64,000 nt of DNA from Sinohyriopsis cumingii (GCA_028554795.2 CM068841.1:29133721-29197720), one strand, 5' to 3'. Positions 1 through 12,619 are shown, counted from the stretch's first letter. The notes: generated by a model not told the origin, from the letters alone. Numbers and translations: made by a program.

Positions 1-70
1 GCGAGACAGTTCAAGCTACTGTTACATAAAACTTATTATTTTATCCATTTACGTACAATAAAGAACAGTA

Positions 71-1759
71 ATGCCTCGAAAGTGTGTTAATACCGCGGAC
101 AATTTTTGCTATATTTGTGGGGAAGTGACATTTGCCAACCAGAAGAAAAGTATCAATTCTCAAGTGAAGAAGGCATATCATCTTTACTTCGGATGCAAGG
201 TTGGTAACCAAGACAAGCCTTGGGCTCCGCATATATGCTGTGCTACATGTACAACACAGCTTTCACAGTGGTTGAATTGCAAAAGGTCATCAATGCCGTT
301 TGCAGTCCCAATGGTGTGGAGAGAGCCAAGCAACCACCTAAATGACTGTTACTTCTGCTTGGTTCCTCCTCTTTCCGGCGGAATAACGAAGCGAAAGAAG
401 TCGAGAATAGTCTACCCAAACATTCCGTCTGCATTGAGACCAGTTCCACATGGTGAGGGACTTCCTATTCCAGAACCTCCAGCAGAATATTCTCTTGATT
501 CATCTGACGAAGACAAAGGTGAGTCGACCTGTTCTTCTCCTGGTCCATCAGCATGCAGTGATCCAGATTTTCACTGTGGTGCATCATCAACCCCACACAG
601 AATAACACAGGAAGAACTAAATGACCTGATTCGTGATTTGGACTTATCAAAGAACAAGGCAGAATTGCTAGGATCAAGACTCCAACAATGGAATCTTCTA
701 GAAGAAGATGTCACAATTACTGCATATCGAAAGCGCCACCAGCAATTGGAGCCTTTCTTCAGAAAGGAAAGTAATCTGATATTCTGTTCCGATATTGAGG
801 GCCTCATGAATGCTTTAAAAATCACTCATGACCCACAAGAATGGAGACTATTTGTGGACTCTTCGAAACTGAGTCTCAAGGCTGTGCTTTTGCACAATGG
901 AAACATTCTTCCATCTATTCCAGTAGCGTATGCTGTCCACATGAAAGAGACATACGATAACTTAAGGCAGCTACTGAATTCCATTGAGTATAACAAGTAC
1001 AGCTGGCACCTCTGTGGTGATTTGAAGGTAGTTGCCCTTTTAATGGGACTGCAGCAAGGATATACAAAATACATGTGTTTCTTATGCGAGTGGGATAGCC
1101 GAGCAAGGGAAATGCACTACATGAGGAAGGAATGGACTCACAGGCAGAATGTAGCCATTGGAGAGAAGAATATCCAACACCCAGCTCTGGTTGAGGCTCA
1201 GAAAATCTTGCTACCACCCCTTCACATCAAACTAGGTTTGATGAAGAACTTTGTGAAAGCCATTGACCGGACTTTGCCAGCATTCCGATACCTGCATGAA
1301 AAATTCCCTCGACTCAGCGAAGCAAAGATTAAAGAGGGAGTTTTTGTGGGTCCTCAGATTCGAGAGCTTTTCAAAGATGACCGGTTCAACAACTTGCTGG
1401 AAGGTGACGCGAAACAAGCATGGAATGCTTTTTGCCTAGTTTCTACAAACTTCCTCGGAAATGTTAGGGCAGAAAACTATAAGGAACTAGTAGAAGACAT
1501 GTTGATGAAGTATAAGAAACTTGGCTGCAATATGTCTCTAAAGATTCACTTCCTTCATTCCCATTTGGATTTCTTTCCTAGCAACTGTGGTATTGTTAGT
1601 GATGAACACGGCGAACGTTTTCATCAAGATATCGCAACAATGGAACAAAGATACCAGGGAAAATGGTCCACTACAATGCTGGCTGACTACTGCTGGACAC
1701 TCCTCAGAGATGCTCCCGAACAGCTGTACAAGAGACAGGCGAAGAAATCTAAGATGTAG
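71..1759 (+). CDS. Intronless cysteine-rich 562-aa protein, probably transposon-related family
   Basis: One uninterrupted frame from ATG at 71 to TAG at 1757-1759. The N-terminal 100 residues hold paired cysteines (CYIC near residue 13, HICCATC near 55, CYFC near 92) that look like a zinc-binding module. An acidic, Ser-rich linker follows (about 140-190). The C-terminal two thirds carries FVDSSKLS near 262, a CGDLK segment near 315 followed by MCFLCEWDSRA, and DEHGERFHQD near 512. From memory, proteins starting MPRKC with this layout occur in many near-identical copies in arthropod, cnidarian and mollusc genomes. No function is established that I know of. The spaced D, D and E residues could fit an RNase H-fold (DDE) transposase, but this is inference. 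The lack of introns next to intron-rich genes fits a mobile or retroposed origin. Confidence 0.75.
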   Translation: MPRKCVNTADNFCYICGEVTFANQKKSINSQVKKAYHLYFGCKVGNQDKPWAPHICCATCTTQLSQWLNCKRSSMPFAVPMVWREPSNHLNDCYFCLVPPLSGGITKRKKSRIVYPNIPSALRPVPHGEGLPIPEPPAEYSLDSSDEDKGESTCSSPGPSACSDPDFHCGASSTPHRITQEELNDLIRDLDLSKNKAELLGSRLQQWNLLEEDVTITAYRKRHQQLEPFFRKESNLIFCSDIEGLMNALKITHDPQEWRLFVDSSKLSLKAVLLHNGNILPSIPVAYAVHMKETYDNLRQLLNSIEYNKYSWHLCGDLKVVALLMGLQQGYTKYMCFLCEWDSRAREMHYMRKEWTHRQNVAIGEKNIQHPALVEAQKILLPPLHIKLGLMKNFVKAIDRTLPAFRYLHEKFPRLSEAKIKEGVFVGPQIRELFKDDRFNNLLEGDAKQAWNAFCLVSTNFLGNVRAENYKELVEDMLMKYKKLGCNMSLKIHFLHSHLDFFPSNCGIVSDEHGERFHQDIATMEQRYQGKWSTTMLADYCWTLLRDAPEQLYKRQAKKSKM

Positions 1760-2718
1760 TCAATGACTTGATTTTTTATAGGTAGGCTATTACAGTTGAC
1801 CTTTTACTATTGGAATGCATTTCGTTATGTAAACATTAATTTCTTGCAGATTACAAAAAAACTAGAGCCAATTTTGCAATTTGACTGTCATATTCGTGTT
1901 CAGCACATAAAAATTGATAAGAATTGACTAATTTTATTTCAGTAACATGACTTTTGTAAAAATTTGTTGTCCAGTGTCTTCTGTCTGATGTTTTGGTTTC
2001 CTGTTGTGATTCCCCATTCTTCAATGGAATCATAATACTTTAAGAAGAACTACTGCCTCACAAATCCAGCCTTTCCAGATACTACTTTTAGCTAAATGGA
2101 GCTAAAAGCTGTCTTCTGACCTATGTGGTGCTCGGGCAGAGTGATCTCCTCTTATGTATAAGACTTTTTGGCAAAGTCTAAGGATACATCAGTTACTACT
2201 TCAGTTGCTAGCGTGCTCTTGTCACAAGAGACCTTGCAAAAGCCAGAATCTACATGGGGAATATATCATTACAAGTTGGGGAGTTTTTTACTTCTAAAGA
2301 AAGTATACTTTTCTCTTTTAATCATGACAAAGTTCTAACTTTCAAAGTGCTAACACTTTGTTGTCATCACACATTTAGGTACTTACAGGGTGAGACTAAG
2401 TGACTTCACAGTAAGTTTGGGCTATAATTAATTATGTATGTGCAAGTCTTTAGCACTTATAAAAACTGATAATATGTGTGCAATGCCATTACGAATGGGT
2501 ACATATTGGCGATTTTGTATTACAAGTCATTCATAGCATCCAGGTGCCAACTTCGATGTTTTTATTTGTACAGGTGGTCAGTGGGCTTTTTCCCTACAGG
2601 TATTTGCCTCATTTTGGATATTGTTGCACCTACTTTGTAAATATCTATAACAGTACCTCAGTTCCTTTTATGTGAAGGTTTTGTGTGTAACATAGACACT
2701 TGTGTACATTTCTGTATT
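1760..2718. other. No gene seen downstream of the 562-aa ORF
   Basis: AT-rich sequence without a convincing coding frame, probably 3' UTR plus intergenic or intronic DNA. Nothing repeated or structured was recognised. Confidence 0.5.
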
Positions 2719-2960
2719 GGGGGGCCTCGAGTGGCTGAGTGGTCTAAAGCGCTCTCTGTTTCAGATCACTGCCATCTCACTTTTGTCTGCATGGGTTTGA
2801 GTCTTGGATTTGGTCAGTGTGGGTATGTGAGAAAGCTTGCCAGTAGCTTTTTGAGGGTCTGTGGTTCTTTCTGGGGATTTCCTGGGTTCTTCCTCCACCA
2901 TTAATACTGGCCACCATGTATCATGTACTGAAGAATGGCGTTAAACCCTACAGCAACAAC
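2719..2960 (+). repeat. tRNA-derived SINE, copy 1
   Basis: The head has a tRNA-like A box (TGGCTGAGTGGTCTAAAGCGC) and a B box-like GGGTTTGAGTC 50 bases later. A body follows with GTGGGTATGTGAGAAAGCTT, and the tail has CTGGCCACCATGTAT then GGCGTTAAACCCTACAGCAAC. Copies of the same unit lie at 10051-10300, 24257-24470 and, reversed, 50457-50706. The head resembles tRNA-Ser/Leu and the family looks like a bivalve tRNA SINE. It is not a functional tRNA. Confidence 0.85.
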
Positions 2961-5900
2961 ATTTCTGTATTGCTTCACCTGTGATTGGACAAGGAAAGGT
3001 TATAAGTCATGTTCTACTTTTCACGTTTGTATAAGCAACACTTGAGTCCTGTTTATCTGCATAAAAATTCCATGATATTTAAAGAGCACTTAGTCACTCA
3101 CATGGGTAATCTATGCAACTTCAAAAGATAGGTTCTGGTTACAATATTTATATATGTGCAGGTCTTTATGCCCTTAGCGAACTCTTTATATATGTATATA
3201 CAGGTGAGTTTCCTTTACCACATCATCTTTAGCTATGGAAAATCATGCTTCAATGGTTCTACCTGTACATGCTTTCTATGACCTTCCCTACAGTTAGCAT
3301 TGTAACTGAGATCATCTGCTATCACTTTTTTCCAGATAACCATCATTTGGTATAGCTCTTGTGTCCACACTGTAGTCAAATATCACATGTTCAGGCCCAC
3401 AGATGTATACTTCTCCTCCATACAGGTGATATTATCATTATAATTTACCTGTATGCTTCATTGCTTTATTAGACTGTTATTAATTTCTGGGTCAATTTTG
3501 TTACAATTTAGCTCTGCACAGACATTGCATTCTAAAAATCAGGTGCAGGACCTCATTTTTACATTTTTCTCTATTTGTCTTATAGATTAGAACAATGGGT
3601 AAAGTGCAAAAACACACAGCTCAAAAAGAATACTAACTAGTCTGCATGCTGACCTTTCCTCGGTGTAAAAATTTCTGGCAGACAAGGGAGATAAATAAAC
3701 TTACCCTTCACCTTCAGCCATGAAGCACTGGACATTGCCATGCTCTGAAACAGTTCTGGCATCCAAGTCACCACCACATGACAGCATTTTTGGCACCTCT
3801 CTCTACTTTGCCCCTTCATGGTTCAACTTGATTTCTTTTGCGGAACAGCGAGGGACAGAGCTAACAAACAGCTAAGTTTCCTCTCACTCAACATACATAT
3901 GGATAGGTTATATGGATCAAACATCCCACAATCCATCCAAACTGATAATCCTAATGATATCCTTCCCATTCAGATGGCCTATTCCTGCTGTGACTGGCCA
4001 GGCCATGTAATTGGGATCACAAGGGACCAAAACATCAATATTATGGATTAAGTTTCCGTCACTGAAGGGGACCTTACCCTCACCTCATGCATCCATGATA
4101 ATGTTGCTTGTTCTCCAGTGCTGTCTTCTATTCTACACTAAATAAGTCCTGGAAAGATGTTGTCTTCTGAGCTTTTTCCATTGCGAAAGTTTTCCACTTT
4201 GGCCCCCTGAATTTTGTCCTCCTCCTCCTACTTCATTAACAACCTGGACCATCTGTGGATCTTACAAAAGAGTCCAACAGAGTGCTGCCTGTACAAGCCA
4301 GGAGCTTATGGGTCCACTTGTACTGTTATAAAACATGTATACTGTAAACGGGTATCTGGTGGCACATTGTATTACCCAGGTTATTATCAGTGGTTGAGTA
4401 CATGGATAGCCATTCACAACTCTATCAACCAGATGGAAAGAAAAAAATATATGTAAATTTAATTATCCATGGACATTGCAAAGTAGGCATATACGAAAAG
4501 CAAAAAAGGTGACCAATATGCATTTTGTGCAGTTTGCAGTTCTGACTTTTTAAATATTTCATGAACAGAAAAACGATGTTGAGTATTGCAAGAATTCCAC
4601 TCATGTAACTAATAATAAAATGGCTGGGTCAATGACAAAACTCAACATGTAATTTTCAGTGAAAGATGATAGTTTACACACATATATATATGCCACTTTA
4701 AATGACCAACAGTCCCACTTTCATTACCATAAAAGGCGTCTGATAATGAAACATAGAACATTCAGAAAAAACAAAAATTAAATAAGATTTCATACATCAA
4801 ACTTATTATATTTTTATTAAATTCAGCATAAAATAGTCATTATTTACTGACCAGTGCAATGTTGCTGATCCAGATCATTACACAACTCAGCTAGAGTTGG
4901 GCTTCATGATCAAACCATTAATGACCAGTCAGAAAAATAGTCTGAAAAAGAATTAAGATCAACATTGATTGATGTCTTCATCGACAGTATTAGAACAACA
5001 CCTAGCCTTACAAGATTAGGCTGTGGTATCCAATGTATAGTTGCTCATAAAATTAGGTCTGCAGAGGATGAGTTCCAGCAATGGATCGCTGGAACCAGAA
5101 CTGGATCAAATGCATCCACATCAAGCAGAATGCAAATGAACAGTTCTTGTCCATTCAGCTTAACATCATGAATGATATCCATGACTGTAGCTCAGTGAAT
5201 TTTCACATCAGCATCTTAAAACATAGATGCAGTTACATAATTCAACCCATCATCTGCATCATCATTTTCTTTAAACTAATTGCCAATTTTACTTACTAGA
5301 TGTTTGTGAGATTTGTAGTAGATCATATGTGTTTGCCTGTGGCATGTGACAGATCCAATAATTGCTTAGGCCTGTATAAAAAATGAATTCTTCCATAACT
5401 CCAGGGAAAATGTGTCTGATCTCATCAACACAGACCACTCTTTTTCAAGATGTATCGAATGAGTAGTGCTGCTCTTTGTGTTGATACAGATGGTGTGGAA
5501 ATCATCTGTGCATGAAATGAATTCAGTAACTTAAGCTACATTTTGAGAGGCTCATGTAAAATTCTCTGGCTGTAGTCTTGAATATCAATGAATGAACATT
5601 GTCATGATGTTAGCATGCAATCTGTTTCTATGTATTTCATGCAAATTCTGTAACCCAACTATTGTTTTCATTCCATCGTGTCATACAATTTTGAATAGTT
5701 AATTTTTTCTTGGCTGTGTTTATTTTTCTTACCCTCAGGTGACTTCCAGGTATCCAAATACTTGATGACATTGGGAATCAGAAATAGCATGTGTCATCAG
5801 ACATTGGACAGATGCATAAGAAGTCTTAATTTGAAGTTACCAGCAACTTTTGAATGCAAATCAAGTGCGAGTTATTTATGATCTTATATCCCCCAGATTC

Positions 5901-6122
5901 ATGAGTGATCATCAGAAACATGTCACCATCATTATTTATCACTTGGATTTTAATATTTATTTGCGGTATTAAAATTATAATTTGAATTTGCTCAATATTA
6001 CTAAAATTCCAAATGGCCAGATGGACTGGCTATTCATTCTTTGCCCCAGTCAGCCATGAAATTGGCTGGCGTATGCTGCATGAAAGTAACATGATGTGTT
6101 TGTTTTCTGTTGGATTCTGTAG
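2961..6122. other. Non-coding stretch upstream of the integrin exons
   Basis: No coding exon could be supported. It may be intronic if earlier integrin exons lie left of the window, or intergenic. A reverse-strand stretch (3819 down to about 3705) ends in a plausible donor (AAGG/GTAAGT), but its product is not recognised. Confidence 0.4.
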
Positions 6123-6323
6123 AATGTCTCAGCAGGCTGTGTTATAACATATACAGAGAGTGACAAAATCCTGATGTCATCTACAACTGTGGGGCCCACA
6201 GAACGAACAACACGCATTATAGACAGCCTACCAGTACCTAATCAGCAAAGGCGCAAAAGAGACGATCCACATGGTGTTCAGATGTCAGAATTGACAGTTC
6301 ATGATCCATCAAAACTTGATATT
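6123..6323 (+). CDS. Integrin alpha subunit, exon with heavy/light chain cleavage site
   Basis: Open exon of 67 codons between an acceptor (CTGTAG before 6123) and a donor (GTAAGA at 6324), both phase 0. It encodes the end of the extracellular heavy chain, then a furin-type RRKR at 6249-6260 followed by DDPHG, and a Ser/Thr-rich stretch before it. Integrin alpha subunits without an I domain are cut here into disulfide-linked heavy and light chains. The four following exons stay in frame and end in the transmembrane helix and GFFKR tail, which fixes the identification. Earlier exons (beta-propeller, thigh, calf-1) were not found in the window. The protein would pair with a beta subunit at the cell surface and bind extracellular matrix; the ligand class cannot be told from this end. 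Confidence 0.85.
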
Positions 6324-7987
6324 GTAAGATTATTCATATATTTGCATGGTGATCAAATTTCCAGATTTTGCAACACATGATGTTTTCATTGCTACTTAAA
6401 AAGATGTGGATTTAAATTTGTCAACTGATGCAACCTGGTCTGTTGCCTTTATAGATTATCTGTATGGACTTAAATATGTGGATTGTGTTTAGAACACAGT
6501 CTGTTGTCATTATACATGTTTGAATATGTAAATGAGCTCAGTCTGCTATCTTGATAGATGGATTGTTTTTTGCTGTTCTTTTAAATTCATGCTTTATTTG
6601 TTTCCATAAGGCAGGAAAAGTGATGTCAAGATTGGAAAACTTTCAGTTCACCAATTTAGAAACATGACAGTGGAATTTAAAGTTATTTTTGCAATAGGCA
6701 TGATAATATATTGAAATGTGTTTATTATCTATTTGTAATAAATTAATAGAGATATTTTGTTTTCATTGGTCATGTGACCAGAATGCTGTCACATGACGAA
6801 AATATCAGCATGCAACTATTATCAAAGTTGAACATGTCAGATTACAAATTGGACTGATTAATACGATAGTGTTCTGATCAATTTGGGTTACAGTGTACAA
6901 GTAATCCTTCTATTTTTTAATATGTCACTTTATTAAACCATGGTAAGAGTCACATTACAAATTAATGATTATACAAGTTATATGATTAATCTGGACACTT
7001 GAGTCACATGACCAAAATGGCCATTCGAAATAAGAGTCACAGCTGATTCTCTTCTTGATATTGATTATTCCTTGATTATTTATTGATATAGCATTATGGT
7101 TCAAATTGGCAACATGAGGTAGGGATGTGTTATTCCACAGGGATTTACAAGTTGTTAATCTTCAGATTTGATATGGAAAGGTACTTTGCACATTGCCAAA
7201 GGCCATTTCATCTGACTGTAACCCAAGAGCCACATTGGATATCAGTAACCACCTAAAAACTGTTCATATCTGCAATGATATGTTGTAGACAGACTTGGCC
7301 ACAATCATTGCAATGTTTTATGAATAGGTGAGATCAGATCCCAGACTGGAAGCATTATCAATACAAGATCTGGGTCAGTTAATTGGACCAACTGAAAATG
7401 TAATTATCTACCAAATTAAAACACACAGCAAGATGAAATTTTGTATGGATATTTATTACTAGCCAGATGAATGCAGTTAGTTAATTAGCAGACTGATTGA
7501 TCTTTATTTTATTTTCCAATTAGAATTGAGTTTTGTGTATGGTATATTCCTAGATTAAATTCTTTAGAGAGCAAGCACAAATAAGCATTAAACTGACAAA
7601 ACTAGCTGCAAAGACATTTACATGGAAAAGCTAGCATAGTTATATAGTGTGAAACATGTTAGGACTCATATCATGATAGCACATGATTATTTCTTCTTCA
7701 CAGATCATCCATTTATGTTAACATTTCCTTATGTTTACTTTGAAGCTAAATTATTTGTCATATTTTGAATGGGCAGTTCATTTTCTTCAGCTGAATCTGT
7801 TTCTGATTTTCATTGTTCCAATACCCCCAATCCTTATATCAAAGATTGGAGATATTGTCTTATATTTGTAAATTATAATGTCTGAGACTTCTTAGTTTAT
7901 CGTTAATTTAATATCAAATAATAAACTTTTTACATGTTTTATGTACAGAAAGAATAAATCCAATGAAAATCTTTTTTTGTGTTGTAG
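6324..7987 (+). other. Integrin alpha intron
   Basis: Phase 0 intron from GTAAGA to TTGTAG, AT-rich, with no recognised inserted element. Confidence 0.7.
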
Positions 7988-8107
7988 ACTTGCACAAACT
8001 ATCAGTGTCGTCTGGTCACGTGTAATATAGGTGCTGTAAAAGGAGAAGAAAAGAAAACCGTGGATGTGAATATTAACATTGTTGAGAAAAACATTCCATC
8101 AGATAAG
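7988..8107 (+). CDS. Integrin alpha subunit, calf-2 region exon
   Basis: Exactly 40 codons between TTGTAG and GTAGTT, phase 0 on both sides. It contains CRLVTCNIGAV, the cysteine-bearing segment that in integrin alpha light chains carries the disulfide with the heavy chain (family knowledge). A Lys/Glu-rich strand follows. It is in frame with the exons at 6123 and 11746. Confidence 0.85.
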
Positions 8108-8182
8108 GTAGTTGTTTTAATTTCACTCCATTATTCGATGCAGATTTCTCACTACATTATTTTAAAAGCACATTATTATGTA

Positions 8183-8905
8183 TGACTGATATGCAGTAAT
8201 GACTTTTATTCACAGTAACAGTTATTTTGTATATGTCTTATATGCAGTTATGACTTTTGTTCACAGTAACAGTTATTATGTATATGTCTGATATGCAGTT
8301 ATGACTTTTGTTCACAGTAACAGTTATTATGTATATGTCTGATATGCAGTTATGACTTTTGTTCACAGTAACAGTTATTATGTATGTCTGATATGCAGTA
8401 ATGACTTTAATTTACAGTAACAGTTATAATGTAAATATCTGATATGCAGTAATGATTTTAGTTTACAGTAACAGTTATTATGTATGTCTGATATGCAGTA
8501 ATGACTTTAGTTTACAGTAACAGTTATTATGTATGTCTGATATGCAGTAATGACTTTAGTTTGCAGTAACAGTTATTATGTATGTCTGATATGCAGTAAT
8601 GACTTTAGTTTACAGTAACAGTTATTATGTATGTCTGATATGCAGTAATGACTTTAATTTACAGTAACAGTTATTACGTATGTCTGATATGTAGTAATGA
8701 CTTTAGTTTACAGTAACAGTTATTATGTAAATATCTGATATGCAGTAATGATTTTGGTTTAGTAAATTATTATTTATGTCTGATATAATGATTTTAACTT
8801 ACAATAACATTTATTATGTATGTGTCTGATATGCAGTAATGATTTTTGTTTACAGTAACTGTAATGTATGCATCTGATATGTAATATTGATTTTTGTTTA
8901 TAGCA
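8183..8905 (+). repeat. Minisatellite, about 49-53-bp unit, roughly 14 copies
   Basis: Imperfect tandem units built on TGATATGCAGTAATGACTTT followed by a TTCACAGTAACAGTTATTAT-like half. Units differ mainly by GTATATGTC versus GTATGTC and by single substitutions. Drift increases toward the right end. It lies wholly inside an integrin intron. Confidence 0.9.
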
Positions 8906-10050
8906 ACAGTTAATGTATATATCTGAAATACAAAAATGGTTGTATGCTTTATAAGAGTATTTTAAAAACATAACATCCATTTAATATTATCATTGGCTTC
9001 TAATTATTTGTTTGCATATGAGGTATGTTATTTTGAAGCGAGACCTGACAGACATATTGTCTCCGCATCTGTCAGTCTATCTAGCTCGCTAATGATTATG
9101 TATCCAGATATATTTTATCAGTGATATGTCATTAGACTTGTAGATATTTACACATTTATATAGACATTTATCAAACCGTATCTTCAAGATGAACTTGGAG
9201 TATACATGATTTTTGTTGATAAAGTGGGGAAAAAGCTTAAATATAAAGGTCACTGGACCATGACTTTTGGTAATGACTACACTCAACCTGTTTTAGTGTT
9301 AAAGTAATTTATCAAACCATGCTCATTCTTAATGTAGTTAAATATTATTTGCCACACTGCAATGTAATGCTTAGTAAGGTCACAAAGCAGCACAAAGTAA
9401 TGCAAACTCATTAACTGTATGTGATAAATAGTGTAAAGGTCTTGTAGACTACCTTAGGTTGGGGTGGGGTGCTCCCAGTATATCTTTAATTATTACAGGA
9501 GACCCACCCTGGCTCGTTTTTGTCAGAAATTGAAGTAGTGATAGAGATGCAAAGGTCCGAGCCCCCAGTCAGTGATGCCGACAGTTAAATTACTGAATAC
9601 ACAAAAGGTGAAATTCAAATAAACAAACAAATTTAATATCATTCAATTACAGATAGTCCTACCTCAAATGAAATTCAATATTCAAAACCCTATCACTCGT
9701 CTTTCACTCGACCAAGTGATGGCCTATTTCATCATCTGACTTAGTGTGATAGATTTTCCTCCTGTCCTGTGTTTCTACTCATCAATAGTATTCTTGACTG
9801 GTACCCAGTACCCTTTTAGTCCAACAATCACGTCCTTCACCCTTCCACATTCTCCACTTCCATTCTCTCCTTTTCTTGTCTCCTACAGCTCCTCCGGTCC
9901 CTTAAAGCTTCCCAGAATAGCATTGTTTCCTGCCAATTTTGAATGATGTCGGAGTAGCTTATAACTTCCTTATGTAATTCCCGCAAGATGGTTTAGCGAC
10001 TACTTACATTTAGTTTCAAGACACTAGATTTAAACTTGCAATTCCAATGG
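8906..10050. other. Intronic sequence without recognised features
   Basis: Part of the 3.6-kb intron between integrin exons 7988-8107 and 11746-11832. No element recognised before the SINE at 10051. Confidence 0.5.
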
Positions 10051-10300
10051 TGGCAGGGCCCCAAGTGGTCTAAAGCACTCTCCATTACGGATCAATGCCA
10101 TCTCACCTCTGCCTGTGTGGGTTCGAGTCTCGGATTCTGCTAATGTGGGTATGTGAGAAAGCTTGCCAGTAGCTTCTCGTGGGTCGGTGGTTCTTTCCAG
10201 GGTTTTCCCATGTTCTTCCTCCACCATTAATACTGGCCGCCATGTATAGCCTTTCGTGTGCTGAGAAATGGCGTTAAACCCTACAACAACAACAACAGCC
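10051..10300 (+). repeat. tRNA-derived SINE, copy 2
   Basis: Same family as 2719-2960. The A box is weaker (AAGTGGTCTAAAGCACTC) but the B box is good (GGGTTCGAGTCTC), and the tail GGCGTTAAACCCTAC runs into CAACAACAACAACA. Inserted in an integrin intron in the sense orientation. Confidence 0.85.
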
Positions 10301-11159
10301 AATGCTGGCCACGCCATGCTCAATTCTGAGTGGATGTCGATTCACCCATGGTCTACATAATTAGCAGACATTGCCTCCTCCCCAGCAGTCTGTCAAGGGT
10401 GGATTTACAACCCCCACTTGATATTCCTTTGAGCCCAACACCAGCAATTTATGCCACTTACCTGTGAATTGTATGCAGCCAAATAAGGCGCTAGTAACAA
10501 GTTCCTATGGCTATGTTATATACAACTGGCTTCCCACGTGTCCTTTTGATGTCGGCTTACACTATCATAACATAAGCCGGCCGGCCAGTTGTATACACAT
10601 CGCTTTGACACTCATTGTTTGCAAGGCTGACACTCGCAACATTTATGAAGCGAATAATTAGCCTCAGGGTCTAGTATATACATGCTGCAATCTGGCTTTT
10701 GTTCCTTACATATAACGTGACAAATGGAATCATAAAATTGTGTTTCATAAAAATTTGTGAAATTTATTGGTACAAATATGCCACTTGCTGTAAGCTGCTT
10801 GTGGCATTTAATATTATTACTTTCACAAATATTATTTAAATGGAATTTTAAGATTTTCTATATAATTGTTGAAAAAATCACCTGCTAAATTGGAAGATTG
10901 TGGTAATTGTGGTTGCAACACCATCATTATTGCAGGTAAAAAGTTTGGAAGTCATTTTATTTAATAGGATGTTGGAAAATCATAAAAGTTATAGATTGCT
11001 AACATATATTAAAAAAACAACCCATTCTTCAAAACATAAGGAAACAGTGAACATCTACTCCAATAAGGACACTTCAGACTTGCCATGAATATAAAAATCT
11101 GAGAAATTTGTGCATAAAACTATTAAAAGAAGGAAATATCTAAATTGAAATGATTTGTG

Positions 11160-11712
11160 ATAAGAAAACTACCAAACTTAAATGTACAGTGATAAGTGAT
11201 AAGAAAAGTAATGAATATGAAATGTACAGTGATAAGAAAAGTATTGTATTGAATTGTACAGTGGTAAGAAAAGTACTGAATTGAAATCTACATTGATAAG
11301 GAAAGTACTGAATTGAATTGTACACTGATAAGAAAAGTACTGAATTGAAATATATAGTAATAAGAAAATCAATGAATCAAAGAAATATACAGTGATAAGA
11401 AAAGTAATTGAATTTAAAATGTAGTGATAAGACAGGTACTGCATTGAAATGTGGTTGATAAGAAAAGTACTGAGTGTCACTGTACATGGATAACAAAAGT
11501 ACAGAATTTAAATGTACAGTGATAAGAAAAGGATAGAATTAAAAAATGTACAGTTATGAGAAAAGTACTGAATCAAGGAAATGTACCATGATAATAAAGG
11601 TATTGAACCAAAGAAATTTAGTGATAAGAAAAGAATAGAGCTAAAGAAATGTACAGTGATAGTACAAATAATACAAATATAGAATTAAAGAACTCTACAG
11701 TGATAAGAAAAT
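11160..11712 (+). repeat. Degenerate minisatellite, about 36-45-bp unit
   Basis: At least twelve imperfect repeats of GTACAGTGATAAGAAAAGTA followed by CTGAATTGAAAT-like sequence. The array ends about 33 bases before the next integrin exon. ORFs predicted here on the reverse strand are products of the repeat. Confidence 0.85.
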
Positions 11713-11745
11713 TACTATGATTGACATTTTATATATTTTGTGCAG

Positions 11746-11832
11746 AGTCTACGAGAAATAACATACATATCAAAGGCAGAGGTATCAGACCCGTATGTGA
11801 CTTTTAGGATTCCTGATAAATTACTTGCTGAG
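11746..11832 (+). CDS. Integrin alpha subunit, membrane-proximal extracellular exon
   Basis: 29 codons between TTGTGCAG and GTAAGC, phase 0 on both sides. It encodes beta-strand-like sequence (LREITYISKAEVSD, VTFRIPDKLLAE) of the light chain just before the membrane. The minisatellite that precedes it leaves an AT-rich polypyrimidine region and an intact acceptor. Confidence 0.85.
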
Positions 11833-11920
11833 GTAAGCCCATGTTTTAAATAAATGATTTCAGTGCCATTGAGTATATGACTTAGAAATAACTTTATTGT
11901 AAAACATTTCTGATTCAATT

Positions 11921-11966
<46 letters not shown>

Positions 11967-11967
11967 C
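11921..11967. repeat. Compound microsatellite (TG)n(AG)n
   Basis: About 15 TG units pass directly into AG units, in the intron after exon 11746-11832. The same TG-to-AG combination follows the long AT run at 49902-50116. Confidence 0.9.
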
Positions 11968-12493
11968 CATACATCATATTAGGGCACAAATAATTAAAAT
12001 ACCATGAACCATAATGTTAATATTTAGCAAAATTACCATGCATTCAGCATAAGAAACAAAAATATGTCAACATCCCATACATGAGACTAAACATTAAAAA
12101 GAATGAAAATTATACATGCAGCAAGACTCATTTTGGGAAAAATTCCTTGTATGTGACCATGACCAAAGTTTGGCCGAGTCATTTCCATTTTGAACCAAGA
12201 GTACATGTGAGGTAAATGTGATAAAATGAAAATGGTTTAGATTCAAGCCTTCTATTTCATATATTTTAAGCACATGCAGGTGGGTCAAAGAAAAATTGGC
12301 TTTTTGAAGTCCTAAAAGTGGAGTTGTGGTCGACTTATCAATGAATACATTTAGTTGGTATACATAGGTTAGTTTTGTAATTCATAAAATTCTTAGTTGT
12401 ATGTGACCAATTAATCCATTAAATTATTTGAATAACAGAATAATACTTAGTTTATCTAGCTCATCATACTAGCTTTTCAATGTTTTCCTTCAG

Positions 12494-12619
12494 AAAAGGA
12501 CAAGACTGGTGATAAGCCAGATCTCCATTCCTCCAAGTGACATCAACATTTGGATTATAATAGGCTCAGTAGCAGGAGGCATTTTGTTGTTGATCATTGT
12601 CATCATCATCTTGTGGAAG
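12494..12619 (+). CDS. Integrin alpha subunit, transmembrane exon
   Basis: 42 codons between CCTTCAG and GTTTGT, phase 0. A short extracellular stalk (SIPPSDINIW) is followed by a hydrophobic helix of about 23 residues containing GSVAGG then LLLIIVIIILW and a final Lys. The small-residue GxxxG-like pattern in the first half is typical of integrin alpha helices, where it packs against the beta-subunit helix. Confidence 0.9.

Noticed and set aside
2719-2960. Possible true tRNA gene
   Set aside because: A and B boxes are present, but no cloverleaf can be completed and the unit recurs with a long shared body, so it is a SINE.
3637-4456. Three small ORFs as exons of an unknown gene
   Set aside because: No recognisable family, no coherent splice structure beyond one donor-like site, and they lie on opposite strands.
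8183-8905. Regular repeats suggesting a CRISPR array
   Set aside because: Units are contiguous and imperfect without unique spacers, in a eukaryotic intron; this is a minisatellite.
10030-10323. 97-codon reverse ORF
   Set aside because: Antisense of the SINE at 10051-10300.
11178-11480. 100-codon reverse ORF with YFSYQC repeats
   Set aside because: Product of the degenerate minisatellite.
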